Source: Paenibacillus sp. Soil787
GTDB taxonomy: Bacteria > Bacillota > Bacilli > Paenibacillales > NBRC-103111
NCBI RefSeq assembly: GCF_001429545.1
Contig: NZ_LMSP01000019.1
Coordinates: 1-63,601 of the forward strand
DNA length: 63,601 bases
Reading direction: 5' to 3'
Shown here: in pieces, positions 33,119-43,200 of the stretch
How positions within the stretch are numbered: the stretch's first letter is position 1
Layout: every line of letters begins with the position of its first letter
Translations under genes and position numbers: made by a program
Notes under the pieces: generated by a model
The model's database searches: none
What the model saw: only the letters and a program-made list of their open reading frames with translations
Told to the model about the DNA's origin: nothing

Positions 33119-36100
33119 CTATTCCGTAGCAACGGATTGGTCAGCTTGCATGTTGACCGGGGAGATACGGATGAAGTTAGCTTCAAGATTGCTTAGCAAA
33201 CCTTCGATTTTTGCTGCTGCATCGGATTGATCGGATTTAGCAAGCTCAGCGTGGTAGGCTGTGAGCAACTCTGTAAGATCTTTTTTGCTTTGTACGCCTA
33301 TGGTCTCAAGTTTAACTTTCGCGCCTTTAGCGATACGACGTTCTATAGCTGCTTGATCTAGACCCATTTCTGGCACGAGACGTTGGTAGATCACGCCGCC
33401 TGTCATACCTGCGCAAATCCACGGACCTGGATCGCCCATAACCACGGCACGGCCGTTTGTCATGTACTCGAACGCGAAGCCTTTGAGGTTCGCGCGAGCG
33501 GCAAGTCCGCCAAGCTCATCACGAAGTGGGGTTGTGATCTCACCACCGAATACAACGTCTGCACCCGAGAAACGGATACATGCACGTGTATCTGCACTGC
33601 CTTGGATCAAGAACAAGCCTTTTTGTGCGCCGTAACCGAACGATTTACCAACGCTGCCGTTGATGAAGGTGTTGTTTTTGCTAAGTGATTTAACAATAGC
33701 AACTTTACCACCGAAGGCCATTTTACCAAGACCATCCTCAGCGCCGCCGTGAACAGTAATGTCTACGCCGCGAGCATTGAATGCAGCCAAACCGTTTCCT
33801 GGTACAGAACCGTCGATAAAGTTCAGCGCTACTGGCGGTAATTCATCGTAGCTGCCGTCGAAACGATCTCTTACGCGATGGCTGGAATAGCGAGCTCCGA
33901 GAATACGGGACTCAGCATCCACTTTGGACCAGTTGCGCACGATTGGAGCATCAAGAGCCAAGGATTCTGGGAAGAATTCTAGACCTTCTGCACCTGCAGC
34001 GATACGGATATCGGATGATACAGCAGCTTCTTCCATTGCTCTTTCAGCATCAGAGATGAACTGAAGCGGAGCCGGACGAAGGATATCGGACAGATCAATA
34101 CGATCTACGTGGCTGATTTGTTCCAATAGATCGGAACGGCCAACGAGTTCTTGCAAGCTTTTGAAACCAAGGGAAGCAACGACTTCACGTACTTCTTCAC
34201 CAATACCGCCAAACAAACGAACCAAGCTGTCTACAGCTACGTCGAATTGACGAGGTACGAAACGGCGAAGACCTTTTTCTTCTGCTTCTTCCATGGAATC
34301 GATTTGTGTAGCAATACCAACGTGACAAGTATCTAAATGACAGCCGCGGCAAGTTGTACAGCCGATCGATTGCATAGCGATACTACCGAAACCTGCACGG
34401 TTCGCACCGAGCATAACCATTTTAACAACGTCAGAACCTGATTTCAGACCGCCATCGGACCACAGCTCAACGCGGTGACGAAGACCAGCCTCAATCAAAG
34501 CAACGTGAGCAAGTTTTGTACCGATTTCCGTAGGAAGACCTACGTGAGTCAAGGAGTGAATACGAGCCGCGCCTGTACCGCCGTCAAAACCGGAAAGTGT
34601 GATAACGTCAGCGCCTGCTTTCGCTACACCAACCGCAATCGTACCGATACCTGGTACAACCGGGATTTTAACGATAATTTTCGCTTTACGACCGCTACCT
34701 TCTTTGAGCTCGGAAATGATTTGCGCCAAATCCTCGATCGAGTAGATGTCATGGTTGTTAGAAGGAGAGATCAGGTCAGAACCAATGGTTGCGTTACGAG
34801 CAGCAGCGATTTTCGCTGTTACTTTGGAACCTGGCAAGTGACCGCCTTCACCCGGTTTAGCCCCTTGACCGATTTTGATCTCAAGGAAAGCGACCGCGTT
34901 AGCTAATTCTACGTTAACACCGAAACGTCCGGATGCGACTTGCGCACCGCGCGTTTTTTTGTAACGGCCAAGCATATCTTTAATCTCTCCGCCCTCGCCG
35001 TTCATGGTAACCATGTTCAGGCGTTCGCCGGCTTCAGCGTAGGCACGGAAAGCTGTTTCATTTTGTGAACCGAATGACATCGAAGAAATCAGCATCGGCA
35101 AGGAATGACCGCCAATGGAGATATCAACTTGCGACGGATCGAGTGCCTTACGGCCTTCGCTCAGTGCTTTGTCAATGTTGAATCCAGCAATGTGACGAAT
35201 GGAAATCGGGTTCTTCTTCTCTTCTTCACGCAGCTTGTCGCGGTAGTCGCTATAAGGAGCAGCGCCTGAAGCGGCGTCGCCTAATGCTTTCCACATACGT
35301 TGGAAGAAACGGAAGTTTTTCGCTGCTTTTGCTTTTGGATTTGTAAAGTCTGTGTAACGTAATTCAGCATCAGCTTCGAGCTGGGCAAAGCCAGTTCCCG
35401 CTTTTTCACTGCCGAGGTAGTTCACGATATCTAACACTTCAGCAACTTCCGGATGGAAGCCGATGGAGGAGAAGAAACGTGTGTAACCGCGAAGCTCATG
35501 AGTACCGATCGTGGAGATAACTTTCTCCAGACCTTTCGTCAGTGCTGCATACACTTTACGAGCTGCTGCGGCATTGCCTTCTTTATCGGAAGCCGTTGAG
35601 AACAACAAGTAAGGTGAGATTACGTCTGCGCCAAGACCGCAAGCTACAGCGATATCATGCAAGCTGCGAATCGCAGCGGAACGCAAGATCAAAGTAACAT
35701 GGCGGCGCAGGTTGTCGCCGAAACCTAGCTTCTCAGCACGAAGTGCGATATCGATTTTGGAAACGGCAAGATGCGGCTCAAGCCACAAACGGTCATTTTG
35801 GTGAGCATCTGCATCGTCAAGAACGATCAGAGCAGCGCCACCACGAGCAGCAGCGATAGCAGCAGCAGCTAGAGCGTCCAAACCATCACTTAGAGAAGTT
35901 CCTCTAGCGAAAGTAGCGGAAAGCACGGCTACAGCGTTATCTCCTTGTGCACGGAACAGGGCTAACAATTGCTCATAAGAAGGTTGTGACAAGTGCTCTT
36001 CGCTATCTACGCCATTCGTACCTTCGAGTACAAGTGGAGCTAGAAGCTCAAGACGCAGGTTGTTATCTACTTGCGCATAAACAGGAGTACGAGTACCGGC

Positions 36101-37669
36101 AATGATGCGTGTGGAGAAATGCTCCATCTCACGGTCACGGTCAATCGCAGGATTCGTAACAACCGCTACGCTTTCTTTAATGAAGTCAGGCACGTTCTGG
36201 CGTTCCCAAGCAAGAGCAGCGTGAGGTGAATCGTGACCCAGGGAGCGGATAGGTTCTGCACCTGTTTCAGACATCGTTTCGATGTGTTGAATACCGTCAC
36301 GATCCCAACCAAAAGCACTGTACAATTGGTCTGTCGCTACAATGTTCTCATTAAGCTCAGCTTGAGCATCGGTTTTGACAGGATTCAGATATTTCCGAAG
36401 TCCGCCAATATTCAGACGTTTGCTAGCGCGCTCGTACACTAAAGTTTGCACTTCATGGTAAGGAATAACTTGAACGTGTTCACCTGGTGTGAGCACAACG
36501 CCCACTTTTTCACCTGGTGCAATTGGTTTCGGATCAGCAACCATTTCGCCAACCGTAATAACACCTTGCTCCGAGGAGAAGTATAAGGAAGTATCGCTCT
36601 CAACCATCCATACCGGACGAAGACCAAGCGCATCCACGCTGAAAATACATTCGTTGCCATAACGAGAAACGATACCAGCAGGACCTTGTGCGAAATGGCC
36701 CCATACTTGACGGTAGTACACATATAAATCTTGAAGTTCCGGACGGAACTGTTTCATTTCATTAATAATAGGAGGGAATACCATTTCCATCGCTTCGAAA
36801 AGGGACAATCCAAAACGGTGAATGAACGTTTCAATCGTTCTGTTCATGTCTTGGGAGTCAGAACCGCCGCTAACTAGCGGTACACCAACCATGTCTGCTT
36901 CAATACGAAGTTTCTTAATCGTGTTGATTTCACCATTGTGCCCGAGCAGCGAGAACGGTTGTACACGGAAGAAGCTGGACAAGGTGTTTGTGGAATAACG
37001 GTTGTGACCGATTGTAACTTGGGAAGCAAATAAAGAATCACACGTATCTTTGAAGTATTTAGGAAGGATACTTGCTGCTCCAAGCACTTTGTAAGCGGAT
37101 GTTACATTACTTAGAGTTGCTACGTGAACGTTGTATTTATCTTCGATTGCGATATGCAGTTCATAAAGGTGATCAGCTACCTGGCCTTCTGTTTTGTTGC
37201 TAATCGCTGCGATTTGCCAGAAAGTAGGCTCATCGTTTAGGCCGTTAGGGCCTAAGACGCTGCTATCGACTTGATTCTCTTGCTCAAGAATGATGGATAC
37301 ATCATGGGAAGCAAAGAGCTCGCGAATGCCATTCTGGATTTCGGTAACGGTCAGGTCAAGCTTGCGTGGAACAAAGATATGTCCAACAGAGAAACGGTTG
37401 TCGTAGGCAAGCTTGCCGTCCTGACCCGCATCTGTTAATTTCTTTTCCCAAAGAGCACGTGGAATATCCGTTAAAATACCGCAGCCATCGCCTTCACCGT
37501 TGATAAAACCCGAACGATGCTCCATTTTTACAAGAGCTTCAATCGTTTTTTGGATGTTATCACGGGAAGGGTGACCATTCTTTTCAATAATACAAATAAT
37601 ACCGCAGCTGTCGTGTTCGGTTCCTAGTAGATCTTGAAAACGGCCTTCATTACGCATCAATTCATTCAT
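33119..37669 (-). CDS. gltB: Glutamate synthase large subunit
   Basis: About 1516 residues from ATG 37669 (in-frame codons continue to 37789; GGGAGGTGA lies ~25 bp upstream of this ATG, so the exact start is unsure). The class II glutamine amidotransferase domain begins at the processed Cys in HDSCGIICI. The FMN synthase domain and the 3Fe-4S ligands C-x5-C-x4-C (CTTCRGCHLDTCHVG) follow, then the C-terminal GxGxG beta-helix (GGAEDGLGKMAFGG, SVGKSFGYGAQKG). It transfers glutamine amide nitrogen to 2-oxoglutarate. No gltD is adjacent, nor a gltC-type regulator. Confidence 0.95.
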   Translation of the reverse strand: MNELMRNEGRFQDLLGTEHDSCGIICIIEKNGHPSRDNIQKTIEALVKMEHRSGFINGEGDGCGILTDIPRALWEKKLTDAGQDGKLAYDNRFSVGHIFVPRKLDLTVTEIQNGIRELFASHDVSIILEQENQVDSSVLGPNGLNDEPTFWQIAAISNKTEGQVADHLYELHIAIEDKYNVHVATLSNVTSAYKVLGAASILPKYFKDTCDSLFASQVTIGHNRYSTNTLSSFFRVQPFSLLGHNGEINTIKKLRIEADMVGVPLVSGGSDSQDMNRTIETFIHRFGLSLFEAMEMVFPPIINEMKQFRPELQDLYVYYRQVWGHFAQGPAGIVSRYGNECIFSVDALGLRPVWMVESDTSLYFSSEQGVITVGEMVADPKPIAPGEKVGVVLTPGEHVQVIPYHEVQTLVYERASKRLNIGGLRKYLNPVKTDAQAELNENIVATDQLYSAFGWDRDGIQHIETMSETGAEPIRSLGHDSPHAALAWERQNVPDFIKESVAVVTNPAIDRDREMEHFSTRIIAGTRTPVYAQVDNNLRLELLAPLVLEGTNGVDSEEHLSQPSYEQLLALFRAQGDNAVAVLSATFARGTSLSDGLDALAAAAIAAARGGAALIVLDDADAHQNDRLWLEPHLAVSKIDIALRAEKLGFGDNLRRHVTLILRSAAIRSLHDIAVACGLGADVISPYLLFSTASDKEGNAAAARKVYAALTKGLEKVISTIGTHELRGYTRFFSSIGFHPEVAEVLDIVNYLGSEKAGTGFAQLEADAELRYTDFTNPKAKAAKNFRFFQRMWKALGDAASGAAPYSDYRDKLREEEKKNPISIRHIAGFNIDKALSEGRKALDPSQVDISIGGHSLPMLISSMSFGSQNETAFRAYAEAGERLNMVTMNGEGGEIKDMLGRYKKTRGAQVASGRFGVNVELANAVAFLEIKIGQGAKPGEGGHLPGSKVTAKIAAARNATIGSDLISPSNNHDIYSIEDLAQIISELKEGSGRKAKIIVKIPVVPGIGTIAVGVAKAGADVITLSGFDGGTGAARIHSLTHVGLPTEIGTKLAHVALIEAGLRHRVELWSDGGLKSGSDVVKMVMLGANRAGFGSIAMQSIGCTTCRGCHLDTCHVGIATQIDSMEEAEEKGLRRFVPRQFDVAVDSLVRLFGGIGEEVREVVASLGFKSLQELVGRSDLLEQISHVDRIDLSDILRPAPLQFISDAERAMEEAAVSSDIRIAAGAEGLEFFPESLALDAPIVRNWSKVDAESRILGARYSSHRVRDRFDGSYDELPPVALNFIDGSVPGNGLAAFNARGVDITVHGGAEDGLGKMAFGGKVAIVKSLSKNNTFINGSVGKSFGYGAQKGLFLIQGSADTRACIRFSGADVVFGGEITTPLRDELGGLAARANLKGFAFEYMTNGRAVVMGDPGPWICAGMTGGVIYQRLVPEMGLDQAAIERRIAKGAKVKLETIGVQSKKDLTELLTAYHAELAKSDQSDAAAKIEGLLSNLEANFIRISPVNMQADQSVATE

Positions 37670-38248
37670 TGCTCTGGTCAGTTGCCTGACCGTCACCTCC
37701 CATACATATTTAAACTCCTCTTGCACTACGCTTCTTGCATTCTGGCATTGATGAGCCCGCAACCCTAGCATTTTCAAGGAATTACCCACAAAAGGGTCAA
37801 AACCGAAATATGCAAGAATGTGAATAAAAATGCAATATTATTGAATAGCATACCAATTCCAAGGAAATAATCCCCTCAAAATGAGGCTCTAATCGACCTG
37901 TATTAAAGTAAGGCATTACACACAAAAATCGGCAAAGAATTTGTAAATCATGCCCTAACTTTCTAGGAAAATACTATGAAAACAAGACATTTCGCGAAAA
38001 GGGTAAAAGTAATCTTAGAATAGCATGAAAAACTTCATCCGACAATAGTTGCAGATCGAAATCACAAATGTAAGCGTTACCTTTTTTGCATACTGGTGAA
38101 TAAAACCATATTTCTCATGGCTTGGGGTACTCTTGAAATACGAACGAACTACAATCCATATAGGATCATAGTTCGTTTCTGGGACATGTAGAGGGAGAAG
38201 TTGGGGCTACTAGGGAGGTTGTTGTGATTGTGTGGATGATCCAAGTGT
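37670..38248. other. gltB upstream region
   Basis: AT-rich noncoding DNA that must contain the gltB promoter on the minus strand. I could not pick a single promoter with confidence and see no other gene or array here. Confidence 0.4.
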
Positions 38249-38930
38249 AAGGGCAAGGGCGAGAGAATGGGCAAGAGCAAGGGCAAGAGCGAGAGCGAGA
38301 GCAAGAGCAAGAGCAAGAGCAAGGGCAAGAGCAAGGGCAAGAGCAAGAGCAAGAGCAAGAGCAAGAGCGAGAGCAAGAGCAAGAGCGAGAGCAAGGGCAA
38401 GAGCGAGAGCAAGAGTGAGAGCGAGAGCAAGGGCGAGAGCAAGAGCAAGAGCAAGAGCAAGGGTGAGAGCGAGAGCAAGGGCGAGAGCAAGAGCGAGAGT
38501 GAGAGAGAGAGAGAGCAGAGGGCGAGAGGAAGAGCAAGAGCAAGAGCGAGAGCAAGAGCAAGAGTGAGAGCGAGAGCAAGGGCGAGAGCAAGAGCAAGAG
38601 CAAGGGTGAGAGCGAGAGCAAGGGCGAGAACGAGAACGAGAGAGAGCAAGAGTGAGAGCGAGAGCAAGGGCGAGAGCAAGAGCAAGAGCAAGGGTGAGAG
38701 CGAGAGCAAGGGCGAGAGCAAGAGCAAGAGCAAGAGCAAGAGCAAGGGCAAGAGCAAGAGCAAGAGCAAGAGCAAGAGTGAGAGAGAGAGCAGAGGGCGA
38801 GAACGAGAACGAGAGAGAGCAAGGGCGAGGGCGAGAGCGAGAGCGAGAGCAAGAGCAAGAGCAAGAGTGAGAGCGAGAGCAAGGGCGAGAGCAAGAGCAA
38901 GAGCAAAAGCAAAAGCAAGAGCGAGAGGCA
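38249..38930 (+). repeat. ~680-bp GA-rich hexanucleotide microsatellite
   Basis: A degenerate (AGCAAG/AGCGAG/GGGCAA/AGTGAG)n tract: every sixth base is C and the others are almost all purine. Because the period is six, several frames are open on both strands, reading as KSKSES, ARARAR, QEQEQE or poly-Leu/Ser repeats. None has a good ribosome binding site, so I do not call a gene, though the plus frame 38267-38992 (Lys/Ser/Glu/Gly repeats) is open. The tract ends in CAGCCTCAGCCTCAGCCCC. Confidence 0.9.
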
Positions 38931-39000
38931 GCCTCAGCCTCAGCCCCAGCCCCGGAGTTGGAGAGCTAGAGTATTATTGGTCATGGGGATAAAATGGTTC

Positions 39001-39123
39001 CATTGGATAAAATCCAATGAAAGTGCCCTAAAAAATGGGGGAAATCAGATTTCATTGGATATTTTCCAATGAAAGTATGAATTTTAGGGTATTTAAGTTG
39101 ATTTCATTGTATTTTGTCCAATG
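39001..39123. repeat. Phased dyad array A9 (arms CATTGGA)
   Basis: Three 19-bp palindromes start at 39001, 39053 and 39105, exactly 52 bp apart: CATTGGATAAAATCCAATG, CATTGGATATTTTCCAATG and CATTGTATTTTGTCCAATG. The arms are the same as in array A2, 34 kb away. Confidence 0.9.
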
Positions 39124-39164
39124 GAATCTCGTAATGCCAAACCTGGGCTATCAACCCATAACAC

Positions 39165-39300
39165 TTAACCACCAGCCACCAGCCACCAGCCACTAGCCAT
39201 TACCACTAGCCACTAGCCACTAGCCACCAGTCACCAGACCAGCCACTAGCAACTAGCCACCAGTCACCAGTCACTAACCACTAACCACTGATACATCTAA
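39165..39300 (+). repeat. Heptanucleotide tandem repeat
   Basis: A degenerate (CCACTAG/CCACCAG/TCACCAG)n run continues as looser CTAACCA steps to about 39340. The period of seven is not codon-compatible. No gene lies in 38931-39374. Confidence 0.8.
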
Positions 39301-39374
39301 CACCTAATAATCTAATCACTAATACAGCTAACCAGTAACCCAAACCCGCAACAGATAATACACGAGGAGCCATT

Positions 39375-40721
39375 TTAACGCATTTTCATGGTTTTGAAAG
39401 CTTGATCAACGGCATCGAGCGTTTGCGCGATGTCGTCTTCGGTGTGGGCGATGGTCATAAACCACGCCTCATATTTGGACGGAGCGAGGTTAATGCCTTG
39501 CTCCAGCATAAGTCGGAAGAAATCAGCGAAGCGTTCGCCGTCGGTATCCTGTGCTTCGTCATAGTTTGTGACGGGATGGTCACAGAAGTGGGTAGAGAAG
39601 GCGCCGCCGATGCGATTGAGCGTCAAGGCGATGCCGTGCCTTGCGGCGGATTCGGCGATGCCGCCGGCAAGTGTTGCGCCAAGCTGCTCGAGCTTGGCGT
39701 AGACACCGGCCTGCTGGAGCACCTCCAAGCAGGCGATGCCGGCCGAGATGGAGGCGGGGTTCCCCGCCATCGTGCCGGCTTGATAAGCAGGTCCGAGCGG
39801 AGCGACCTGCTCCATCACGGCCTTGCGGCCCCCGTAGGCACCGATCGGCAGCCCGCCGCCGATCACTTTGCCGAGGGCCGTAAGGTCCGGCTCCACGGCG
39901 GCGAAGCGCGCCGCCGCCTCGGAAGTGCCGCCCTCCATGAGTGGGAGGCCGGGGTAGGTCTGTGCCGCTCCGTAATGGAAGCGGAACGCCGTAATGACCT
40001 CGTCGTAGATGACGAGGGCACCATGTCTGCGAGCAGCTGCGCAGAGCTGCTCGAGGTAGCCGGCATGGGGCATGACCATGCCGAAATTGCCGACGATGGG
40101 CTCCACCATCACCGCGGCAATCTCTTCACCCCATCGCGCAAGCGCGGCCTCGAGTGCCGGAATGTCGTTGAACGGCACCGTAATGACCTCTTGCGCGATG
40201 CTCGCAGGCACGCCCGCGCTGTCCGGCGTGCCTAATGTGGACGGCCCGGAGCCGGCCGCCACAAGCACGAGATCCGAGTGGCCGTGGTAGCATCCGGCAA
40301 ACTTAATGATCTTGGTGCGCTTCGTGAAGGCGCGCGCCACGCGAATTGTCGTCATCACGGCCTCTGTGCCGGAGTTGACGAAGCGTACTTTGTCGAGCGA
40401 AGGAATCGCCGACTTCAGCATCTTGGCGAACTCGATCTCGAGTTCGGTTGGGGTGCCGTACAGCGTGCCATTCTGTGCGGCGCGGCAAATCGCCTCGGTC
40501 ACGTGCGGATGCGCGTGACCGGTAATGATAGGGCCATAGGCGGCGAGGTAGTCAATGAAGCGATTCCCGTCTACATCCCAGAAGTGTGCGCCTTGCGCAC
40601 GCTTCATGAAGACGGGCGCGCCGCCGCCGACGGCTTTGAATGAGCGGGAAGGGCTGTTGACCCCGCCAACGATATGTTTCAGTGCTTCTTGATATAACTG
40701 CTCGGATAGTTTGCGTTCCAT
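39375..40721 (-). CDS. hemL: Glutamate-1-semialdehyde 2,1-aminomutase
   Basis: 448 residues from ATG 40721 (AAAGGA lies 12 bases upstream, a rather long spacing; ATG 40733 is in frame). PLP enzyme of the C5 tetrapyrrole route. Visible are [25 protein letters not shown], the PLP Asp region [11 protein letters not shown] and Lys in [20 protein letters not shown] ~15-residue insertion, [18 protein letters not shown], precedes the PLP lysine. It stands alone, not in a hemAXCDBL cluster, so it may be a second (GsaB-type) copy. The gene is clearly GC-rich. Confidence 0.92.
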   Translation of the reverse strand: MERKLSEQLYQEALKHIVGGVNSPSRSFKAVGGGAPVFMKRAQGAHFWDVDGNRFIDYLAAYGPIITGHAHPHVTEAICRAAQNGTLYGTPTELEIEFAKMLKSAIPSLDKVRFVNSGTEAVMTTIRVARAFTKRTKIIKFAGCYHGHSDLVLVAAGSGPSTLGTPDSAGVPASIAQEVITVPFNDIPALEAALARWGEEIAAVMVEPIVGNFGMVMPHAGYLEQLCAAARRHGALVIYDEVITAFRFHYGAAQTYPGLPLMEGGTSEAAARFAAVEPDLTALGKVIGGGLPIGAYGGRKAVMEQVAPLGPAYQAGTMAGNPASISAGIACLEVLQQAGVYAKLEQLGATLAGGIAESAARHGIALTLNRIGGAFSTHFCDHPVTNYDEAQDTDGERFADFFRLMLEQGINLAPSKYEAWFMTIAHTEDDIAQTLDAVDQAFKTMKMR

Positions 40722-40790
40722 AATAAGTATCATTCCTTTACGTAAAGTAGTCGTATAGTCTCTTATTTATGTAGTCGTTTATCGTCTTAC

Positions 40791-40838
40791 AAAAAGCCCC
40801 TACTCGAAGGGCGCTAAGCCCTATAGCCAAGTAGAGGC
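40791..40838 (-). terminator. Terminator of the LCP gene
   Basis: On the minus strand GCCTCTACT and AGTAGGGGC pair, followed by TTTTTG. It separates the LCP gene from hemL. Confidence 0.75.
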
Positions 40839-40914
40839 ATAAAATCTCAATTAATTAATCACTTCGTACTGTCCTACAACGCCTAATCACTTCATATCGT
40901 CCTGCAACGCCACG

Positions 40915-41955
40915 TCACTTCGTCGTCTTCACCGAAGACTTCGGTGAGGACGAAGGCGATGGCGATGGCTTCGTAGGACCAGAATCAGCCTCAGCCTTCC
41001 CTGCAAAAAGATCCTTCACATATAGCTGCAGCTTCTCTTTATTCGCCGTAATGACAGCGGCGCCGCGGACGTTTTTCTCGATCAGCAGATCAGTTGGCGG
41101 CAATTGGGAGCTTACGATTCCGTCAGCTTTCGCCTCATAACCAAGAGTACCGAGCTTCAGCATATCCGTCACACTCAGGTTCGTATCGATATAAGGATCG
41201 ATGGCATTTAGAATTCTTGGCAGCTTAATTAAGGAAGAGGTTGCTTGCATTTTTTGAGCGACCGCTGTTAGGAACTTTCTCTGACGTTCCGTACGCGAGA
41301 AGTCGGACAAAGCATCATGTCGAAAGCGTACATACTGCAAAGCTGTTTTGCCATCGAGATGCTGAGGCCCTTTTTTCAGATTAATATCATACACATGATC
41401 ATCTTCTGAGTCCGAATATTTCATATCTTTCTCGACGTCAATATCAATCCCGCCAACGGCATCAATAAGTGCAATGAACCCTTTAAAGTCGGTATAAACA
41501 TAGTACTGAATAGGGATGCCGAGCAAATCGCTGACCGTTTTCATCGCTAAATTCGGACCGCCTGATGTAATGGCTGTATTGATACGATCCTCACCTTCAC
41601 CTGGGATCTTCACATAGGTATCTCGAAGAATAGAGAAAAGGTGGGCCTTCTTGGTCACGGGATCAATCGAAGCGAGCATTATACTGTCTGAGCGGGGCAG
41701 CTCATTCTTCGTCATCCCACGCGAATCTCCGCCTAGAAGCAAAATGTTGACTCGCTGTTTGCCTTCCCATTTGGGTGGGATAAATTTATCCCCTTTATCT
41801 TTAATATTCTGGGCAATCATAGTACCACTGCCTTGTGGTTTGTCCGATTTATGGGAGATATTGTTCGCGAAATTATAGAAAGAATATGAATAATAACCAG
41901 CTACCACCATAAGCAGCAAGCCGATCAGGAGCAGAGTTCGTTTTATAATTCTCAA
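40915..41955 (-). CDS. LytR-CpsA-Psr (LCP) family protein
   Basis: 346 residues; the start appears to be TTG at 41955 with AAAGGAG upstream. An N-terminal membrane helix (about 6-28) precedes an extracytoplasmic LCP domain with LLGGDSRG, RSDSIMLASIDP, ILRDTYVKIPG, RINTAI and LQYVRFRHDALSDFSRTERQRKFL (Arg/Asp residues of the pyrophosphate site). These enzymes attach teichoic acids or other glycopolymers to peptidoglycan. The tail is a Ser/Pro-rich linker. Confidence 0.93.
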   Translation of the reverse strand: MRIIKRTLLLIGLLLMVVAGYYSYSFYNFANNISHKSDKPQGSGTMIAQNIKDKGDKFIPPKWEGKQRVNILLLGGDSRGMTKNELPRSDSIMLASIDPVTKKAHLFSILRDTYVKIPGEGEDRINTAITSGGPNLAMKTVSDLLGIPIQYYVYTDFKGFIALIDAVGGIDIDVEKDMKYSDSEDDHVYDINLKKGPQHLDGKTALQYVRFRHDALSDFSRTERQRKFLTAVAQKMQATSSLIKLPRILNAIDPYIDTNLSVTDMLKLGTLGYEAKADGIVSSQLPPTDLLIEKNVRGAAVITANKEKLQLYVKDLFAGKAEADSGPTKPSPSPSSSPKSSVKTTK

Positions 41956-42144
41956 AGGTTCAGCGCTCCTTTCGTAGGTAGAGGTAATCTGTACTTTTTT
42001 TTCTTACAGAATTCATGTATCATGAGTGTGTTGTACAATTCATCTTTATGATCCATATTATAGATGTTATGAAACTTCGATAGCAAGTTACGGCGTTTTT
42101 CGCCATTATATGTAGCCGAGTCTACACAGACAGGGGGTAAGTTT

Positions 42145-43200
42145 ATGTTAGCGATTGATGTTCAAGATCTGCGCAAGGAATTTCAAGTTCAGCAGAGCCG
42201 CAGGGGTTTAAAGGGCGCATTTCAAGATTTATTCCAAAGAGAATATAAGCAAATTACAGCTGTGAAAGACATCAGCTTTCAAATTCCTAAGGGCGAAATT
42301 TGTGGATATATCGGTGAAAATGGAGCCGGAAAGTCGACTACCATCAAAATGCTGACGGGTATTCTAGTACCTACATCAGGACATATCAAGGTCAATGGTT
42401 TCGTACCATTTAAAGAGCGTGAGAAATTCGTAGCCGGAATCGGTGTTGTTTTCGGTCAACGCAGTCAGCTCTGGTGGGATATCGGTGTTGTCGAATCTTT
42501 TCAACTATTGAAAAAGGTATACCGGGTATCGGAAGCTGATTACAAAAAGCGTCTCGACGAGCTCGTCGATCGTCTGCAATTATCCGATTTATTATCACGT
42601 CCCGTTCGTAAGCTAAGTCTAGGTCAGCGGATGCGATGTGAGTTAGCCGCTTCCCTTATTCATAATCCAGCGATTCTGTTCCTCGATGAACCGACCATTG
42701 GTCTAGATATCGTGGTGAAAACAGAAATTCGCGAATTTCTCAAATCGCTTAATCAGCGTTACGAAACGACGATCTTGCTTACAACGCATGACCTTCAGGA
42801 TATTGAAGCATTGTGTTCCCGTGTTATCATGCTCGATGATGGCCGTATTATTTATGATGGCGGACTCGAAGAGCTGAAGGTGAAATGGGGCAAAGGCAAA
42901 GAAGTCGTGCTGCAATTTGAGCATCCTACAACACTGGCTCGTCTTCAAGAGCTTACGCGAGGCCTAGATGTTGCTTGGCAGCTTGAAAATGAGCTGTCCG
43001 CCAAAGTGTTCATTCCGCACGAACGAGCCAATGTTTCTGAGGTGCTTAGCCGCGTAGTCGGCGTCTTGCAAATCCAAGATATCAAAATCAATGAAACGAA
43101 TACGGATGATATCGTCCGTGAAATTTATAAAGCCGGCTCAGCCGATGTGAAACGTCAAGAGGAAGTGCCGCAGCCAGAGGGAGTGGCGTCCCATGTTTAG
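42145..43200 (+). CDS. ABC transporter ATP-binding protein
   Basis: 351 residues. Walker A GENGAGKST (~57-65), Q-loop region VFGQRSQLWW, signature LSLGQRMRCE, Walker B AILFLDEPTIGLD and the switch His in TTHD are present. A C-terminal extension of ~100 residues follows, as in this DUF990-linked exporter group. Start ATG after GGGGGTAAGTTT. It overlaps the next permease gene by 8 bp; the three genes form one operon with a terminator behind. Substrate unknown. Confidence 0.95.
   Translation: MLAIDVQDLRKEFQVQQSRRGLKGAFQDLFQREYKQITAVKDISFQIPKGEICGYIGENGAGKSTTIKMLTGILVPTSGHIKVNGFVPFKEREKFVAGIGVVFGQRSQLWWDIGVVESFQLLKKVYRVSEADYKKRLDELVDRLQLSDLLSRPVRKLSLGQRMRCELAASLIHNPAILFLDEPTIGLDIVVKTEIREFLKSLNQRYETTILLTTHDLQDIEALCSRVIMLDDGRIIYDGGLEELKVKWGKGKEVVLQFEHPTTLARLQELTRGLDVAWQLENELSAKVFIPHERANVSEVLSRVVGVLQIQDIKINETNTDDIVREIYKAGSADVKRQEEVPQPEGVASHV

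Noticed and set aside
38149..38992. Long open frames in the hexamer tract (poly-Leu/Ser on the minus strand, Arg-Ala and Lys-Ser on the plus strand)
   Set aside because: A six-base period leaves several frames open by chance; no good ribosome binding site; no conserved domain.
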